The notes beneath the pieces were generated by a model, which had not been told where the DNA came from, made no database searches, and saw only the letters and a list, made by a program, of their open reading frames with translations. 64,000 nucleotides of DNA. Source: Montifringilla adamsi. Taxonomy: Eukaryota > Chordata > Aves > Passeriformes > Passeridae. Shown piece by piece: positions 1 through 11,211 of the stretch. The first letter of the stretch is position 1; each line of letters opens with the position of its first letter. The stretch lies in assembly GCA_017590115.1 (NCBI GenBank), contig JAGGNK010008448.1, positions 744,001-808,000 of the forward strand. The letters run 5' to 3'. Made by a program: the position numbers and the translations under genes.

Positions 1-58
1 TATATATACATATATCTTTATATATACGTATATATATATATCTTTCTATTTTTTTTAC
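1..58. repeat. AT-rich simple repeat, (TA)n with T-rich end
   Basis: Alternating TA dinucleotides with CTT interruptions run from the window edge into a T-run. It lies within DRGX intron sequence. Confidence 0.9.
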
Positions 59-1491
59 TGGTGATGCCCAACGCTGTTTTCACCCTTTGGCAGGACAGAT
101 CGCCCCTTCCCCCAGCCCCACTGCTGCCCAAGCCGGGAGAGCGAGGGGCCGGCCCGGACAGCGCCGGGAGAGGCTGCAGCCTGCGGGGCCCCTCCCGTCT
201 CGGGCCGCCAAACACAGGCACCGGCCCCACGCTGCTACCGGAGAAACAAACATACAGCAAACAAACAAACAAAAAAGCAAAAACAAGGACGCGTTTCCAA
301 AGCTGCCTGCCAAAAACTAGCAAACAAAGCCGCCTCAGAGTTCGGTGGCACTGGCGGGAGGGACCCCCGCACTGTCCTGCCCAATCCACCTCCCCTGTCC
401 TGCCTGGAGAAAACTTCGGGGAGTGAATATTCCAGCCGGGATGCACAGACCGGCTTGGGTCCGCTGCCCCTGGGAAGCCGTGCTTAAAGAGGGGCTGACC
501 CTCCCCGAAGTGAGATGAAACCGCTGGACCACTTCTTCCTGCCAGCGCCGCCGCAGGGAAAGCCCTTTCCCGCCGGGGATGCCCGAGCAAGGAGCGGGCT
601 GGCCGGGCCAGGGGATTTTACGGGGCCGGGTCGCTTTCCCCGCCGTGCAGCCGCTGGGCGCCGGCAGTGCTCGGCACGGCGGGACAGCCCTGGCGCGGCC
701 GCGGCCCCGGGGATGCTCCGCGCACTACGAGCAGCGGCAGGAGGGAGCGGGGCAGAGCGCCCTGGGCATCTGCGGGGGTGACACGGGGAAATCTTAAAGT
801 CTGTCAATTTTTAGAAAGGAAATCAACAACAACCATAATAACAATAAAAATTAGAAAGTCTCTAACCAATAACACAAAGAAAAGCATCCTCCCAAACGTT
901 TATTTTTCCCCGGTTTTTTTTTTCTTCTGTTGTACCTCATTTTTCCCCATCCTCCCACAGAATGTTTGCAAAATAGCATTAAAGATTTATGCGGTCCCTT
1001 TGGCTGGAGGGAGGAGGCGTGACCACGTCCTGAAAGTGTCCCGATTACAGCCATGACACCAACATCTGTGCTGGGAGGGGAGAAAAGCATCTCTCTCTTA
1101 GCCTGAGGCTCAACTGTGGGATCGCTATCCACAGAGGGGAGGCAGGTGGCAAAATGACGGGGGTGGGGGTGTAAAACCAACCCCTTTCCAGCAGGAATCA
1201 AATTAAAAAAAAAAAAAAAAAAAAAAAAGTCATGCAATCCTTCTTTCCTTCCAGTGACAAGAGGGGAAAGCTAGGAGGGGGAGGGGGATAGGGTTGTGTT
1301 TTCTTAAGGAAAAGGATGCTATTTAGTTGTCTTTCTATAAATTTGCATCTTATCCCAGCACGCATTTGTACGCGACAGTCGTGGCGCAAGTTCGGTCACA
1401 GTTTCTCCTTCCGTCCCCAGCGCACCACCCGCCCACAGACACCTCGGAGTTCAGCTCTTGTACTTACACATCTCCGTGCGACAACACTCAC
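59..1491. other. DRGX intron following coding exon 1, CpG-rich
   Basis: No DRGX homeodomain exon is visible in either strand's translation, so the next exon must lie beyond the left edge. The stretch holds two GC/CpG-rich patches (about 100-220 and 540-780), a poly-A run at 1205-1228 and otherwise ordinary sequence. The ORFs of 100-190 codons here are explained by GC-richness and have no recognisable protein content. Confidence 0.6.
1205..1228. repeat. Poly-A homopolymer run
   Basis: There are 24 consecutive A on the plus strand. No retroelement body was recognised next to it. Confidence 0.95.
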
Positions 1492-1525
1492 CTTCTAGCT
1501 GCGGGGGGCAGTGGAAGTAGAACAT
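1492..1525 (-). CDS. DRGX: DRGX first coding exon (start codon exon)
   Basis: The minus strand reads MFYFHCPPQLE plus one base of the next codon, then a consensus donor (GAAG|gtgagt). MFYFHCPPQLEG is the start of DRGX (DRG11/PRRXL1), a paired-class homeodomain transcription factor needed for nociceptive sensory neurons and their dorsal-horn targets. The 34-nt exon ends in phase 1, before the homeodomain exons, which must lie below position 1. There is no ATG in the 179 nt of leader between the start and a strong acceptor-like site at about 1705, which supports this start. ERCC6 lies upstream on the same strand, as in human, which supports the call independently. The exon is too short for ordinary ORF searches. 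The identity rests on an 11-12 residue match plus synteny. Confidence 0.85.
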
Positions 1526-1704
1526 GGCCCTACGGCTGGGTGGGCTCCCGCTGCTCGCAGCTGCGAGCCCGGCGGCGGCCGGCCCCGGGGCCAGCCCGCG
1601 GGGCGCGGGGCTCCCCCGCACCCCCCGCTCCGACGGACCCGCACCAGCTCCCGAGTCGGGCACCGCGACGCACCGCCTGGCTGCCTCCTGCAGACCTGAA
1701 GACA
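1526..1704 (-). other. DRGX: Probable DRGX 5' untranslated exon part
   Basis: This GC-rich leader lies immediately upstream of the DRGX start codon. Its upstream border is proposed from a classic minus-strand acceptor: a branch-like CTAAT, a pyrimidine tract (ctattctttccctcag), then TGTCTTCAG. This implies a further noncoding first exon at higher coordinates. The border is inferred from the splice-site pattern only. Confidence 0.45.
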
Positions 1705-1940
1705 CTGAGGGAAAGAATAGATTAGGTGAAGAACCAGAAGAAAACACCTGAAGAAACCCGTTGATAACACACAAGCCCATCCCAGAAGAAGAAGAGAAAG
1801 TAGCGTCTGACCCTGTGCAACGAATTAAAAAAGGCAGAAAACTCCGTGCTTGGCGTACAGCAATCAGAATCAGCAAAACTTTGTTTGTTTGGTTTTTTTT
1901 TTTCCTGCCCGGCGTAGCAGATTGTGCCTCTCTTGTTCTT

Positions 1941-2030
1941 CTATCTATTCACCCATCCATCTCTATATCTGTCCACCCATCTCTATATCTATCTATCTAT
2001 CTATCTATCTCTATATCTATCTATCTATCT
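1941..2030. repeat. Imperfect (ATCT)n tetranucleotide microsatellite
   Basis: The sequence is built of CTAT/ATCT units with interspersed CTATAT and CCCAT variants. The purest run is at about 1981-2030. Confidence 0.95.
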
Positions 2031-2426
2031 CAAATATTCCTTTATGGAGCAAATACTTACATAAAGAAAAAAAAAAAGTTTTTACGTAAGATTGAACTGC
2101 TTAAAAGAAAATCTAAATTATTCTGCCTAAATGAAACAGCAATAAAGCCTAAAAGCTGCCTTCTTTTTAAAGCATCCAACACGCTGGGAGCCAATGTCCT
2201 CAGCAAGGAAAAAAACCCCAAGCAACAACTCAAATTTATATGCAGTCGTACTAAAAACAAACAAACAAACAAAAATCCAGAAGGTACATAAATATAGTAA
2301 TCCATACCTAAACCGAAGTAAAAATCACCGGTAAGGTTTGGGGGTGTTTTGCTTTAGAATAAGGCGTTGAGAGTTGTTGGCTGCAGAGACAGAAGGGCTC
2401 TGTGGAGTTCTGGAAGTGGCCAGATG

Positions 2427-2507
2427 TCTTTATATCTGTCTACAGCATGCTCTGCCTCTCAGCACTTGCCTTTATAATCTCACGCATAATTGGCCTTAAT
2501 CTGATTA
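2427..2507 (-). promoter_or_regulatory. DRGX: Putative DRGX core promoter: P3 homeodomain site plus TATA boxes
   Basis: On the minus strand, a palindromic TAATCTGATTA (2497-2507; the TAAT-N3-ATTA dimer site of paired-class homeodomains) is followed by TATAAAGG (2469-2476) and TATAAAGA (2427-2434). This order, upstream to downstream, sits about 0.75 kb upstream of the proposed acceptor of the start-codon exon. The motifs are seen directly. Their use as the DRGX promoter is inferred. A paired-class site here would allow autoregulation or control by related factors. Confidence 0.45.
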
Positions 2508-2579
2508 TTTCCAGCGCTGTCTACAGTGAGTAACTTGGATAGGTCTATTGGGCCCTACAAATGGCCCACGTGGTGTGCA

Positions 2580-2860
2580 GAGCAGGGGGGGGTGGAGAGG
2601 ATGAAAAGAAAAAACCGTAATTTCTCAGCAAACGCCAGGAATGTGAACGGCAGCAACACAATCCCATTATTTTCTGAACGCTGGCGCTCCGGGGCTCGCA
2701 GCCCCCTGCGTGTCCCCCCCGGCCCGGGGTGCCCCGGGGTGCGGGCCGGGGGGGCCTCGCCGCAGCGAGAGCGGCTCCGCCGCCCGCAGCCCCGCGCTGC
2801 CGGAGCGCCGGGTAATTGCCGCCGGATGGGTTTTGGGGGGCCGCTCTGCACATGCCTCGC
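2580..2860. other. GC/CpG-rich patch upstream of DRGX
   Basis: A dense C/G block, strongest at 2690-2830 with many CpGs, follows a short poly-G/purine stretch. It probably belongs to the CpG island of the DRGX promoter region. No coding content is recognised. Confidence 0.5.
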
Positions 2861-3099
2861 CTTTCCAAGCGATCGTACCACGGCAAAGTTTGATTTTGTT
2901 CGCAGCGAGGGGTCTCTGGATTTATGCTCGCTTCCCGTCTGCAAATGATATGCGGCGGGACCCTTCGCAATTACTTTTAAAATGCATCCGAGACATAGGC
3001 TCAGCGGAGAGAGATGGCCCTTGCCTCAGCCCGGGTGAAAATTAGACTTTAAAGTACCCAGATGAAATTTTCAAGTCAGGGACGCGGGATTGGATCAAA

Positions 3100-3320
3100 T
3101 CACATAAACTGCAAAAAAAGCAAGTATAATGGCGCATAATTGGTTCTGTAATAGCATTACACAAGGATAATAGCCTGTTATGGCCCCCTGCACATTAAGT
3201 GCTTCCCTGGCGTAAAGCCTTTATGATATTAAAGGGGGAATATAATGATATTTTGGTTATTAAATGCGTGTAATTAATTTATGCACCACTGAAAATAAAG
3301 TTGGTATTATGACCCACTCA
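3100..3320. promoter_or_regulatory. Homeodomain-site-rich AT block, candidate conserved enhancer
   Basis: This AT-rich stretch is crowded with TAAT/ATTA cores, including TAATTAAT at 3271-3278, CGCATAATTGG at 3133-3143 (also present near the DRGX TATA box) and several CATAAA/TTTATG sites. It lies 0.6-0.8 kb upstream of the putative DRGX promoter. It has no coding potential. The enhancer role is inferred from motif density alone. Confidence 0.35.
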
Positions 3321-4559
3321 AGATGCATCAGAAGATGTAAGTCAGACAACTGTTGATAAGTTCTGGTGTCTATGTTTCGTCTAGACTGCTGATTTTATTT
3401 TGGAACAATTGCTTCTCCGGCAGACTACACAAATTTAATATTTTATAAAGATTGTAATGTTCTGTGCAGGAAGGGCGAGCAAATCTACACAGGCTCTCTT
3501 AGATCTGATGGGAGTTTAAAGACAGAACATTCATACCAGAGCAAAGGAGATGGATACAGGCAATACAGGTGCAGAAATAGTGATATTGAATAGATGATGT
3601 CTTTGGAAAGTTGATTCTGTACATATGATCTCATTAAATAAACAGTAATAAGCCTTAGAAATATCACCTGCTCTGTCTTTTACATTAGGCATAGATGTGG
3701 AAATTCCCCTAATGTATATTCAAGCTGGAATTATGTTTCCATCCTGTGAAGGATTATTTTAGCAAAGCAAGGCGAAAATTAATTTTACTTGAGATACAAA
3801 TTGATTTGATCTGGTCCTATCTTATCCATTCACTTATAATTTTAGCATAGTAGTAACAAATGTAGAAGGCTGTCTTCAGGTGTTTTATATATGTTTACAT
3901 GTCTACACACACACTTTTAGGAATATCTTTGTTTGACAACAGATGTTTGCACACCATCCAGGCAAGTCTCTGAGCAGTAAAGTATACTATGAATTGAGAT
4001 GGCTTTTACAGCACCATGCAAGACCAAAGACCAATGCTCTGAATCTGACTGCACTCGATAAAATAGCAGCACAAGCTTTAGGTCATGTAACCTTAAAAAA
4101 AGGGCCGTAACCCAGAGGTGCTGCCCGCATCTTTCCTGCCAGTCTCTCCCTCTTGAGCTTTAAAATCCACACAGGGCCGGTACTGTAGGATCCCTTTGCA
4201 CAGAGACAGATGTGCCTTTTCCTTTTTCTCTGACGTCGGGAAGAGATGAGTGAGATAGTGTTTTATCATAAGAACCCCTAATAAAATAATAATAACTTCA
4301 TTATGGTGCTCTCAGGTCTTGCTCTAGTCAGGGGGCTGCATTGCTGTTTTGGCTCCAAGACTCACTCTCCCCAGCAGTTTGAAGCCTGCAAGTTCAGCGT
4401 ATTACAGGAGGGGGAGAAGGCGGAATGGAGCGCGGGGAAGTGCTCCAAGTCGCTGCTTTTTAAATAGAAGCAAAAGAACCCTGAGCCGGTCGAGACTGAA
4501 CTTTCTCCCAAGGACCAGCAGCTGCAAAACAAGGAGATAACTAAGCAATATATAATCCC

Positions 4560-4840
4560 CACCCCTCGCCAGCTCGGTGTCTGTTTAATTTTAATGCTCG
4601 AAACGCGGGGCTGACATAATTGAAAGTTAGCGCTGGGGAGTCCTGGGTGCGGCTCGCGGGCGGACGGAGCCCCGGGGCGGCGGCGCTTCAGCACCACGGA
4701 GAGCGCCCGCAGCTCCGCGCCCCGGCCCCGGCCCCGGGGAAAGGCTGCCCGCAGAGCTGCTCCTCCGTCCCTCCGTGTCCCCCTGCTGCAGACGCTTTCC
4801 TGCCAATCTGGGACTACAGTGGAAAAAATATGCAGTAAGT
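4560..4840. other. CpG-rich patch in DRGX-ADMP intergenic region
   Basis: A CpG-rich block (densest at 4640-4760) is flanked by AT-rich DNA containing TATAATCCCC and TTTAATTTTAATG. A 72-codon plus-strand ORF (4620-4838) has a Pro/Ala/Gly composition typical of chance ORFs in CpG islands. It could be an alternative DRGX promoter or the start of a divergent noncoding RNA. No recognised protein was found. Confidence 0.4.
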
Positions 4841-7800
4841 TGTTTGGGATCCTGTCTAGTTCCTCTGATCTAGCTACCAAAGGCAAGAACTAAAACCAAG
4901 AAGAAAATGGCAGACAGAGCTACAATATTTCAGGAAAATAAATTACCTTTTAATGTAAAGTTCTTAAAGTCTCCTTCATAAACTTAATTTTCATTACTAT
5001 TATTATTACTGTTGTTATTACTGTGACTATTGTGACATCAATATTAGTTATTAGGTCTGCAAGAAAAAGTCCAAATAAGTATAATTCAGGATAGACACTT
5101 TGCTGATTGTGTCTGTCTTAGAGAAGAACGGTTCCTGTGCTGCACACACAAACACACCTCTTCTTACATTTCACCCATGAAAACAAAGCCTAGGGCTGAA
5201 CTGCTGAGCAAAATCACTGAATGGATGTTTTCCTTGAAAACACTCAGTTTTGAGGGGATCATTCATAGAACTCAAGGAACAGCTCAGTTTGATTAAATGG
5301 CTCTCCTGCCTCTCCATGTCCAAATGCTTCCTTTCCCGTGATTCTCAACACCTGACCACAGAAAAAGGCTAGCAGCTAAAAGGTTATTTTACCCTAATTC
5401 ATGTGCAGTAAAATGTATTTTCCAATTAACCAAATTTGCCGATTTGTCCCGCTTGGACACTCTTATAATTTATAATGTAAAAGTGTTCTTTCTTTATCTA
5501 AAGACCAAGGTGACTGCTTTTAATTTTCTGTAACCTCTTTACACTTGATGTTCACCAGACTCATAATGTTAATTGGCTTCATATACGGATCATCAGTTTA
5601 ATGAAGGAATAAATCCTATGTTGCTTTATGTCCCTCTGTTTTAACAATGATTGCTTTAATGAAGAATGTGACGTGTTTGAAATCAAAGCTGCAGGAGACA
5701 TTAGAGGATTTTTTTTTAATGATGACTGAAATGCTTATTTAAAGCTAAAACCATGAGGTTTTCATATTTCAAAAGCTTTTCTTTAGATAATTTTCCGTGG
5801 AAAATACTGACACATTCTTCATCAGAGAAGTCTTTCTTTGCAATTATGGGCAGGGACTGAGACTTGCACAGTCCTGTAATATAAACACCCCAATTAGGTT
5901 ATGAAATTATCTCTAAGCTTTTATATCACTGCAGTTTTCATACAGAGTTTAAGTAAAACTCCCAGTGAGTTATAAGTAGTTATGCCGGCCTAAATAAGGA
6001 GTATTTGGAGGTAACTAATAAACCTCTTTGTCAACCTACTATATTTCCACTGCTCTTGGGTAGATGAAGAAATTTACAGGAGAGAAAGGATTGTCAATTC
6101 ATACACAAAAGCTCTGGATTGCTGTAGTCTATTTTTCCCCATGGGAATTTTAGGATTTCAGGAGCAAGGGTAAAATGTAATGAAACATGGACTCATAGAG
6201 GTAAGGTGACTGCAAATCAGAGCATCAATTAGGTCAAGCTGGAAAGCAGCAATTAGACCCAACTGCATGTGCTTGTTACAGTAGCTACAACAGGTTTATT
6301 GTGTACAAAGAAAATGAATTCTGGTAATTGAACTTCTACCTTCCTGGTCCCATTTATAGTAAGCTTTCCTTCTCTCTCTTCCTTCTGCCTTTAATGGACA
6401 CTTCATATACTGGTGTGCATATACTGGTATATATTTTCTTCTCATTTGAGAGCTGTTGTTAACAGAAATTACATGACCATTGGATAAAGGAACATCAGAG
6501 AAGAAAGTCTCTAATCAGAACCTAGACAAGGGCTAAGCAATCAATTGAATTGGATAGAAATATCATGACATAGCAAAGGAAGTGCATGAGACAGGGATAT
6601 CAGCTTAAATTACATACCACTGAGAAGTCATTCAGTATGCCAGGCCTGATCCCATGATTTCTTCCATTGTTTATGTCCTGGCAAGTGTTGTACTCATTCA
6701 ACCCAGGTCGCAAAAATCTTCATGTAGGTACACACAGACCTTCACCCTGCTCTCCATATAGTTCTCTTAGTGCTGTATGTTTGCCTTCAGAACTGGCCTG
6801 TGAACACCCTGTGAACAGCTCATAATTCCCTCTTGCCTTCCCTCTCAATGGAAAACAAGAAGGTACCTTGTGGCACTTCTAGTGGCACACAAGATTAGTC
6901 TGCCAGACTTCCTCAGTATCAGCCACTCTCTGCCTGGAACTGTGCCTTTACCAAACCTATGCTTAGCACAGGCACAGTCTGTGCCAGGATGAGGCAAAAC
7001 AGCACAGGTTTTCAGGGGAATTATCTGTGTTTTTAGTGAAGATATCATACAAAGGTGCTCCTTCCCAGATAAAACAAGTCTTTTAACCAAGAGTTGTGAA
7101 TAAAGACTTCCAAGGGAAGGTCTTTGAGTCTATGGCTTTTTAGGTCACAGTTGCTTGGCCACAAACACTGGCTCAGTGCATTTAGCAGAAAATATGATGC
7201 AGATGAAGAGTTGATTACAATGTGGATCACAGTAGAAAGTCTACACAGATTTTTAAATACACATAACAGTTTTGTGCAGCCTGACAATACCATGTAACCT
7301 GATGGTTAATCAAGCAAGGTTTCTGTGAGCAGATCTGAACCAGCATAGTGGGGTTTATGCCATAATGTGGCTTTGTGTCACAAGGCCTGAATTTACAGCA
7401 TCACTAAATCGTGGTTTCAGTTGAAGTTTAGTCACTTCTCACTACCAGGTCATTTTCTCATGGGAAATCTGCAACTTTTGTTTTCCACGATAAGGCAGGC
7501 CATGATCTAGCTCTGAATAAGGGCAGTTAGTATATGCAAGAATCTAAAACTGCACAGATTCTGTGACAACAGAAAGTTAACAGTCCCCCTTATTCTGTGA
7601 ATGGCTTCTAGCAATAAACCCAATGGGAAGAAATAAAACACTTTACTAGTTGCTTTAATGCACCATTGTCTCATTCACCAAAGGTAAGGCAAATTCACAC
7701 CTACTAACTACTCTCCTTGGAAGTGAGCGGCACTCCAGGCCAGCAGAGAAGTGGCCTAGGTGTGACATATTTTTGCACAAAGCCATTGAAATGCACTCTC

Positions 7801-9922
7801 TGGATGTGGCAATGCTCTCACATTAGCCCAAGCACTTCATCCCAGTTCTGGTAAATTGCACCATCCTTTGGGATGAACCAGGAGCAAAGCTGCCTCTGAA
7901 CATGAATGCATGTGCACGTGGGTGTACATAAGAATTAATCCACATGTATTCACGCATTTGCATGTGCAATCTGAAAGGGACTGGTAATAGTCTGGAGGGT
8001 TTGCTATCTTTAGGAAAGCCCTGGAATTTACCACAGACAACCAGTCACTCATCTTTCCCGGAGACAAGCTCCAGGACTATGAATAAATACTATCCTCCAT
8101 ACCTCTTTCAAATAATTGCCCCATTTCCTACACGAAGAACAGGAACCATAGTAATTACCCTTGGCAGTCTGGAAGAAACACCGAGCATTCCTAAAAGATT
8201 GCCTCATACCAAAGAACATTTTCAAGCCTGCAGAGTGGATAGAAGCGAGCTGAAGCTGTGCTTCAGCTTCTTCAGAGCAGGCACATAAATGTTTTCTCTT
8301 CTCTTCCTCCCCAGCTCACCCCATCCCTATACCCATCCCCCCAAAAAAAGGAAACCACCTCAGATCAATTCCCCAAGCCCATCCCTTCTGCCTTACCTGT
8401 TCCAGACAGCCCCAGCATATCCTTTCCCCTGCTTCAGTGCCAAGAAGCACCTGCCCATCACCTATATCTTGTGAAAGGAGTATCACAGCAACCCCTTAAA
8501 ACAAACATTCCTACAAACAGGAGACTACTCCTGTGAATTTGTGCTCTTTATGGCTGGCTCTCAACCAGGACATACTGAGACCCCACTGCCAAATTGTCAG
8601 GACAAGACTTAGTGCTCTCCCCACCTTAAGGAGCAGAGTGTGACTGCATATATCTCACATGCCAGGACCACTTTAGTTTCAAACCTGGACCAAGTGCTTT
8701 GTCATGGGGCTGAGCATAACCCTTCAGTTCTACCATGAGTACGATTTTCTTCTTATTTTGGAATTTATACATGCTTCAGTTAATGAATGAGAAGAAAATG
8801 CACCTTTATTTTAAAGCAAAACAAAACAAAACAAAAGGCAACAAAAAGAAAGAGCCTACTTGTGCTTAATTGTTATTCTAATTACAAGTTGTGGTGTAGT
8901 GTAAATTCTTTCCCTTGGCATTATTATGAACCTCATTTCCTTACAAAGTCCAGGATAAACAATTCCAATATATTTTGTTTTAATTATCAGCGTTTAATGG
9001 GGCATAATAAGACTAAGTTGAGTGGTGCAGAAAAAAAATAATTTAATGTGTGCAAAACTACCTAGTGCTCCTAGCTTGCCTGTGCATATTTCACCTATTG
9101 TAGGGCAGCACTATGTTAGCTAATATTCAGTGTGCCCATCATTTATTTATTAATCATACTAGCTTTTCAGTAGAATTTTTTTCCCCCCGGCATCTGGAAC
9201 AAGAAGAAACACATCAAGATATCCTAGAAAAACAGTGGGCAGTTCTCTGGGTTGAGCAGTGAAGGATGAAGCTGATGGTGCTGGAAGCATTTGTCATGCA
9301 TGGACAGAAGATGGAATGCTGGACACAGATCCTGGCTCTGCCAATCCACTCCAAATGCTGCCAGTAAAAACTTTTGGCTTCAGTTCTTAGGGCCTCTACC
9401 ACAAGTAGCAAAGATAAAACATCTGCTGAAGTCACCATTCAGAAACAACCTGGCCCAGACTCTCAAGTAGATGCATCTTGCCACTCCCAAGGTGTGGTTC
9501 CCACAGTGTTAAAACACCGCAGGTACTTCTGCAGTGAAAAGGGAAAAGTGCATAAGAGCAGCTTGGAAAATAAAACAGTTAAAGGGAGATCCTTTATGGC
9601 CCTCTATGCTTCCCAAGGTCCCTTTGGCAATGGCACTAAATCCCATAGCTGGGTGTGGCTGATGCAGCAGTTAGAACCACCCTGCTACCAGAATTACCTT
9701 CCACTTTACCGGGGCAAGCATATACCAAGATCAAAACACTTTCACTTGAGGAATAAATAACTTCCCTGAAGGGAAACATGTCTATCCTCCTTATCTGTTG
9801 ACACAGAGGACTTGATACGACTGAAGCCATTGGGAATGCCTTCTCTTCTGGAAAATTATTTGATTCATGACTCTAGGAAAGATTCAAATACAACACAGAA
9901 ACCATACCAATGTTACATTACA
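4841..9922. other. Intergenic region between DRGX promoter and ADMP 3' end
   Basis: No gene was recognised on either strand. It contains a candidate regulatory block at 5640-5760 (an SOX-type AACAATG at 5643, a TCF/LEF-type ATCAAAG near 5683), a small perfect inverted repeat at 8248-8268, and ordinary AT-rich sequence. The ORFs here are under 130 codons and have no family resemblance. Confidence 0.5.
8248..8268. repeat. Perfect 9-bp inverted repeat with 3-nt loop
   Basis: The arms AGCTGAAGC and GCTTCAGCT are separated by TGT. It is short and lies in noncoding DNA. No function is assigned. Confidence 0.8.
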
Positions 9923-9928
9923 TTTATT
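9923..9928 (-). terminator. ADMP: Candidate polyadenylation signal for ADMP
   Basis: This is the first AATAAA on the minus strand after the ADMP stop codon, about 1.28 kb downstream, with an ATTAAA variant just before it (9959-9964). It would give a 3' UTR of about 1.3 kb. Position is the only evidence. Confidence 0.35.
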
Positions 9929-10038
9929 TTAAAATTAGGATTTTATATTACAGATTAATTTAATATACACCAAGTATTTGCGTTTTAAATAAAATAAATT
10001 TGTTATAGACATCAGTATTTACAGAAAGAAAAACATAA

Positions 10039-10059
10039 TTTTTTTTTTTTTTTTTTTTT
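10039..10059. repeat. Poly-T run
   Basis: There are 21 consecutive T on the plus strand (poly-A on the ADMP transcript strand) within the presumed ADMP 3' UTR or just past it. Confidence 0.95.
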
Positions 10060-10069
10060 AGTCTCTTTG

Positions 10070-11211
10070 GAGTAAAAAATTTCTCCATGAAGTTTTTGGC
10101 CATGGGAGATGCCACATTCTGTGAGAGGTCAGCCTCCTTCAATGGATGGGTTAATGGAAACAAGAAACCAACCAGGCTTAAGATAACACCACCATGAATT
10201 GACTGAGGAAGGGCAATGGGCTGGTTACCTGCATGAAAATGTAGCAAGACTGAAAGATCTCAAGGGGCCCCATCCAAGCCTGTGCCTTTCTGTTCCTTAA
10301 AGAAGGGAAGGGAATCAGCACGCACATTCAAAACTCAGACACCGGACCAGGCCAGCATCTAGCACATCCTCATGGACCTCCAAAGCTTCGTGGTTTTCTT
10401 TCTTCTTATTAAACCATGAGGATTCTGACCCAAGCTTAGGATCCCACAGCACAGCAAATACACAAAGGCAATCTCTGGTGCCACACACCCTGACAGCCAT
10501 TACAGGGACAGACACTGCCTCACCATACAGAGTTGCAGCCCTGAGTTAGAAGCCAAGTATGCTGATTCCCAGACAAATACTGACCCATGGGCTCCTTCAG
10601 ACTGGCTAGCAAGTCCCATGGGGACTTAATGAGGAGTTCTCTGCATTTGGTAGAGCTGCATAAAGCTCAGGGGAAGAAGTCCATTTCCTGGTAATGCATG
10701 ATCTGCAAGTGGTAGAAACCTCTGAAATTAGCTCTGGGCAAATACTTACTCTGAAAGCTCCAAGTAGGACTGCACATCCCCACCGGATCATGCATCCAAA
10801 ACTGATTAGGGCTGTGCTACTGACACCTGCATCCCATCCTGGATTGAGGGATGCCATGCTTGTTAAATCACTAGAAAGTCTAAGCCTTGGTACACAGAAC
10901 AAGACCTTAATTTGAACAGCCAACTTAAGGTGTTTCAATTCCTTCACATAGCAAGTTCCCGATTTTAATACTTTCCTTGGTGTACAGGCACTCAAAGAGC
11001 TCCCCATGGAGGTCTTGAAGTCTGCAGCTCTTCACAAGACAGCCACCTTTCCACAGCCATGGTGAGAGGAGAAGGATTTGAAGCACAGACAAGTTTCTGT
11101 CTCTCCTGCCCTCTAAATTGAAATGCCATCTCCTTTGGAGTTTTCAGTGTCAAATGAGGAACTGAATCCATGTACACACAAATGCAGAGAAAAAAAAAAA
11201 AAAAAGTCTTG
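10070..11211 (-). other. ADMP: Presumed ADMP 3' untranslated region
   Basis: This sequence lies between the ADMP stop codon and the first downstream minus-strand AATAAA. A 16-nt A run (11190-11205, plus strand) sits 6 nt past the stop. No gene was seen, and its ORFs are short and unrelated to known families. Confidence 0.4.

Noticed and set aside
1451..1876. 141-codon minus-strand ORF with an upstream ATG in frame with DRGX
   Set aside because: Only its MFYFHCPPQLEG part is DRGX. The upstream portion crosses a strong acceptor site and is GC-rich leader, and the residues after EG are intron.
4620..4838. 72-codon plus-strand ORF in a CpG patch
   Set aside because: Its composition is typical of CpG-island chance ORFs and it has no recognised homology.
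9374..9760. 128-codon plus-strand ORF
   Set aside because: No domain, no splice context and no family resemblance. A chance ORF in intergenic DNA.
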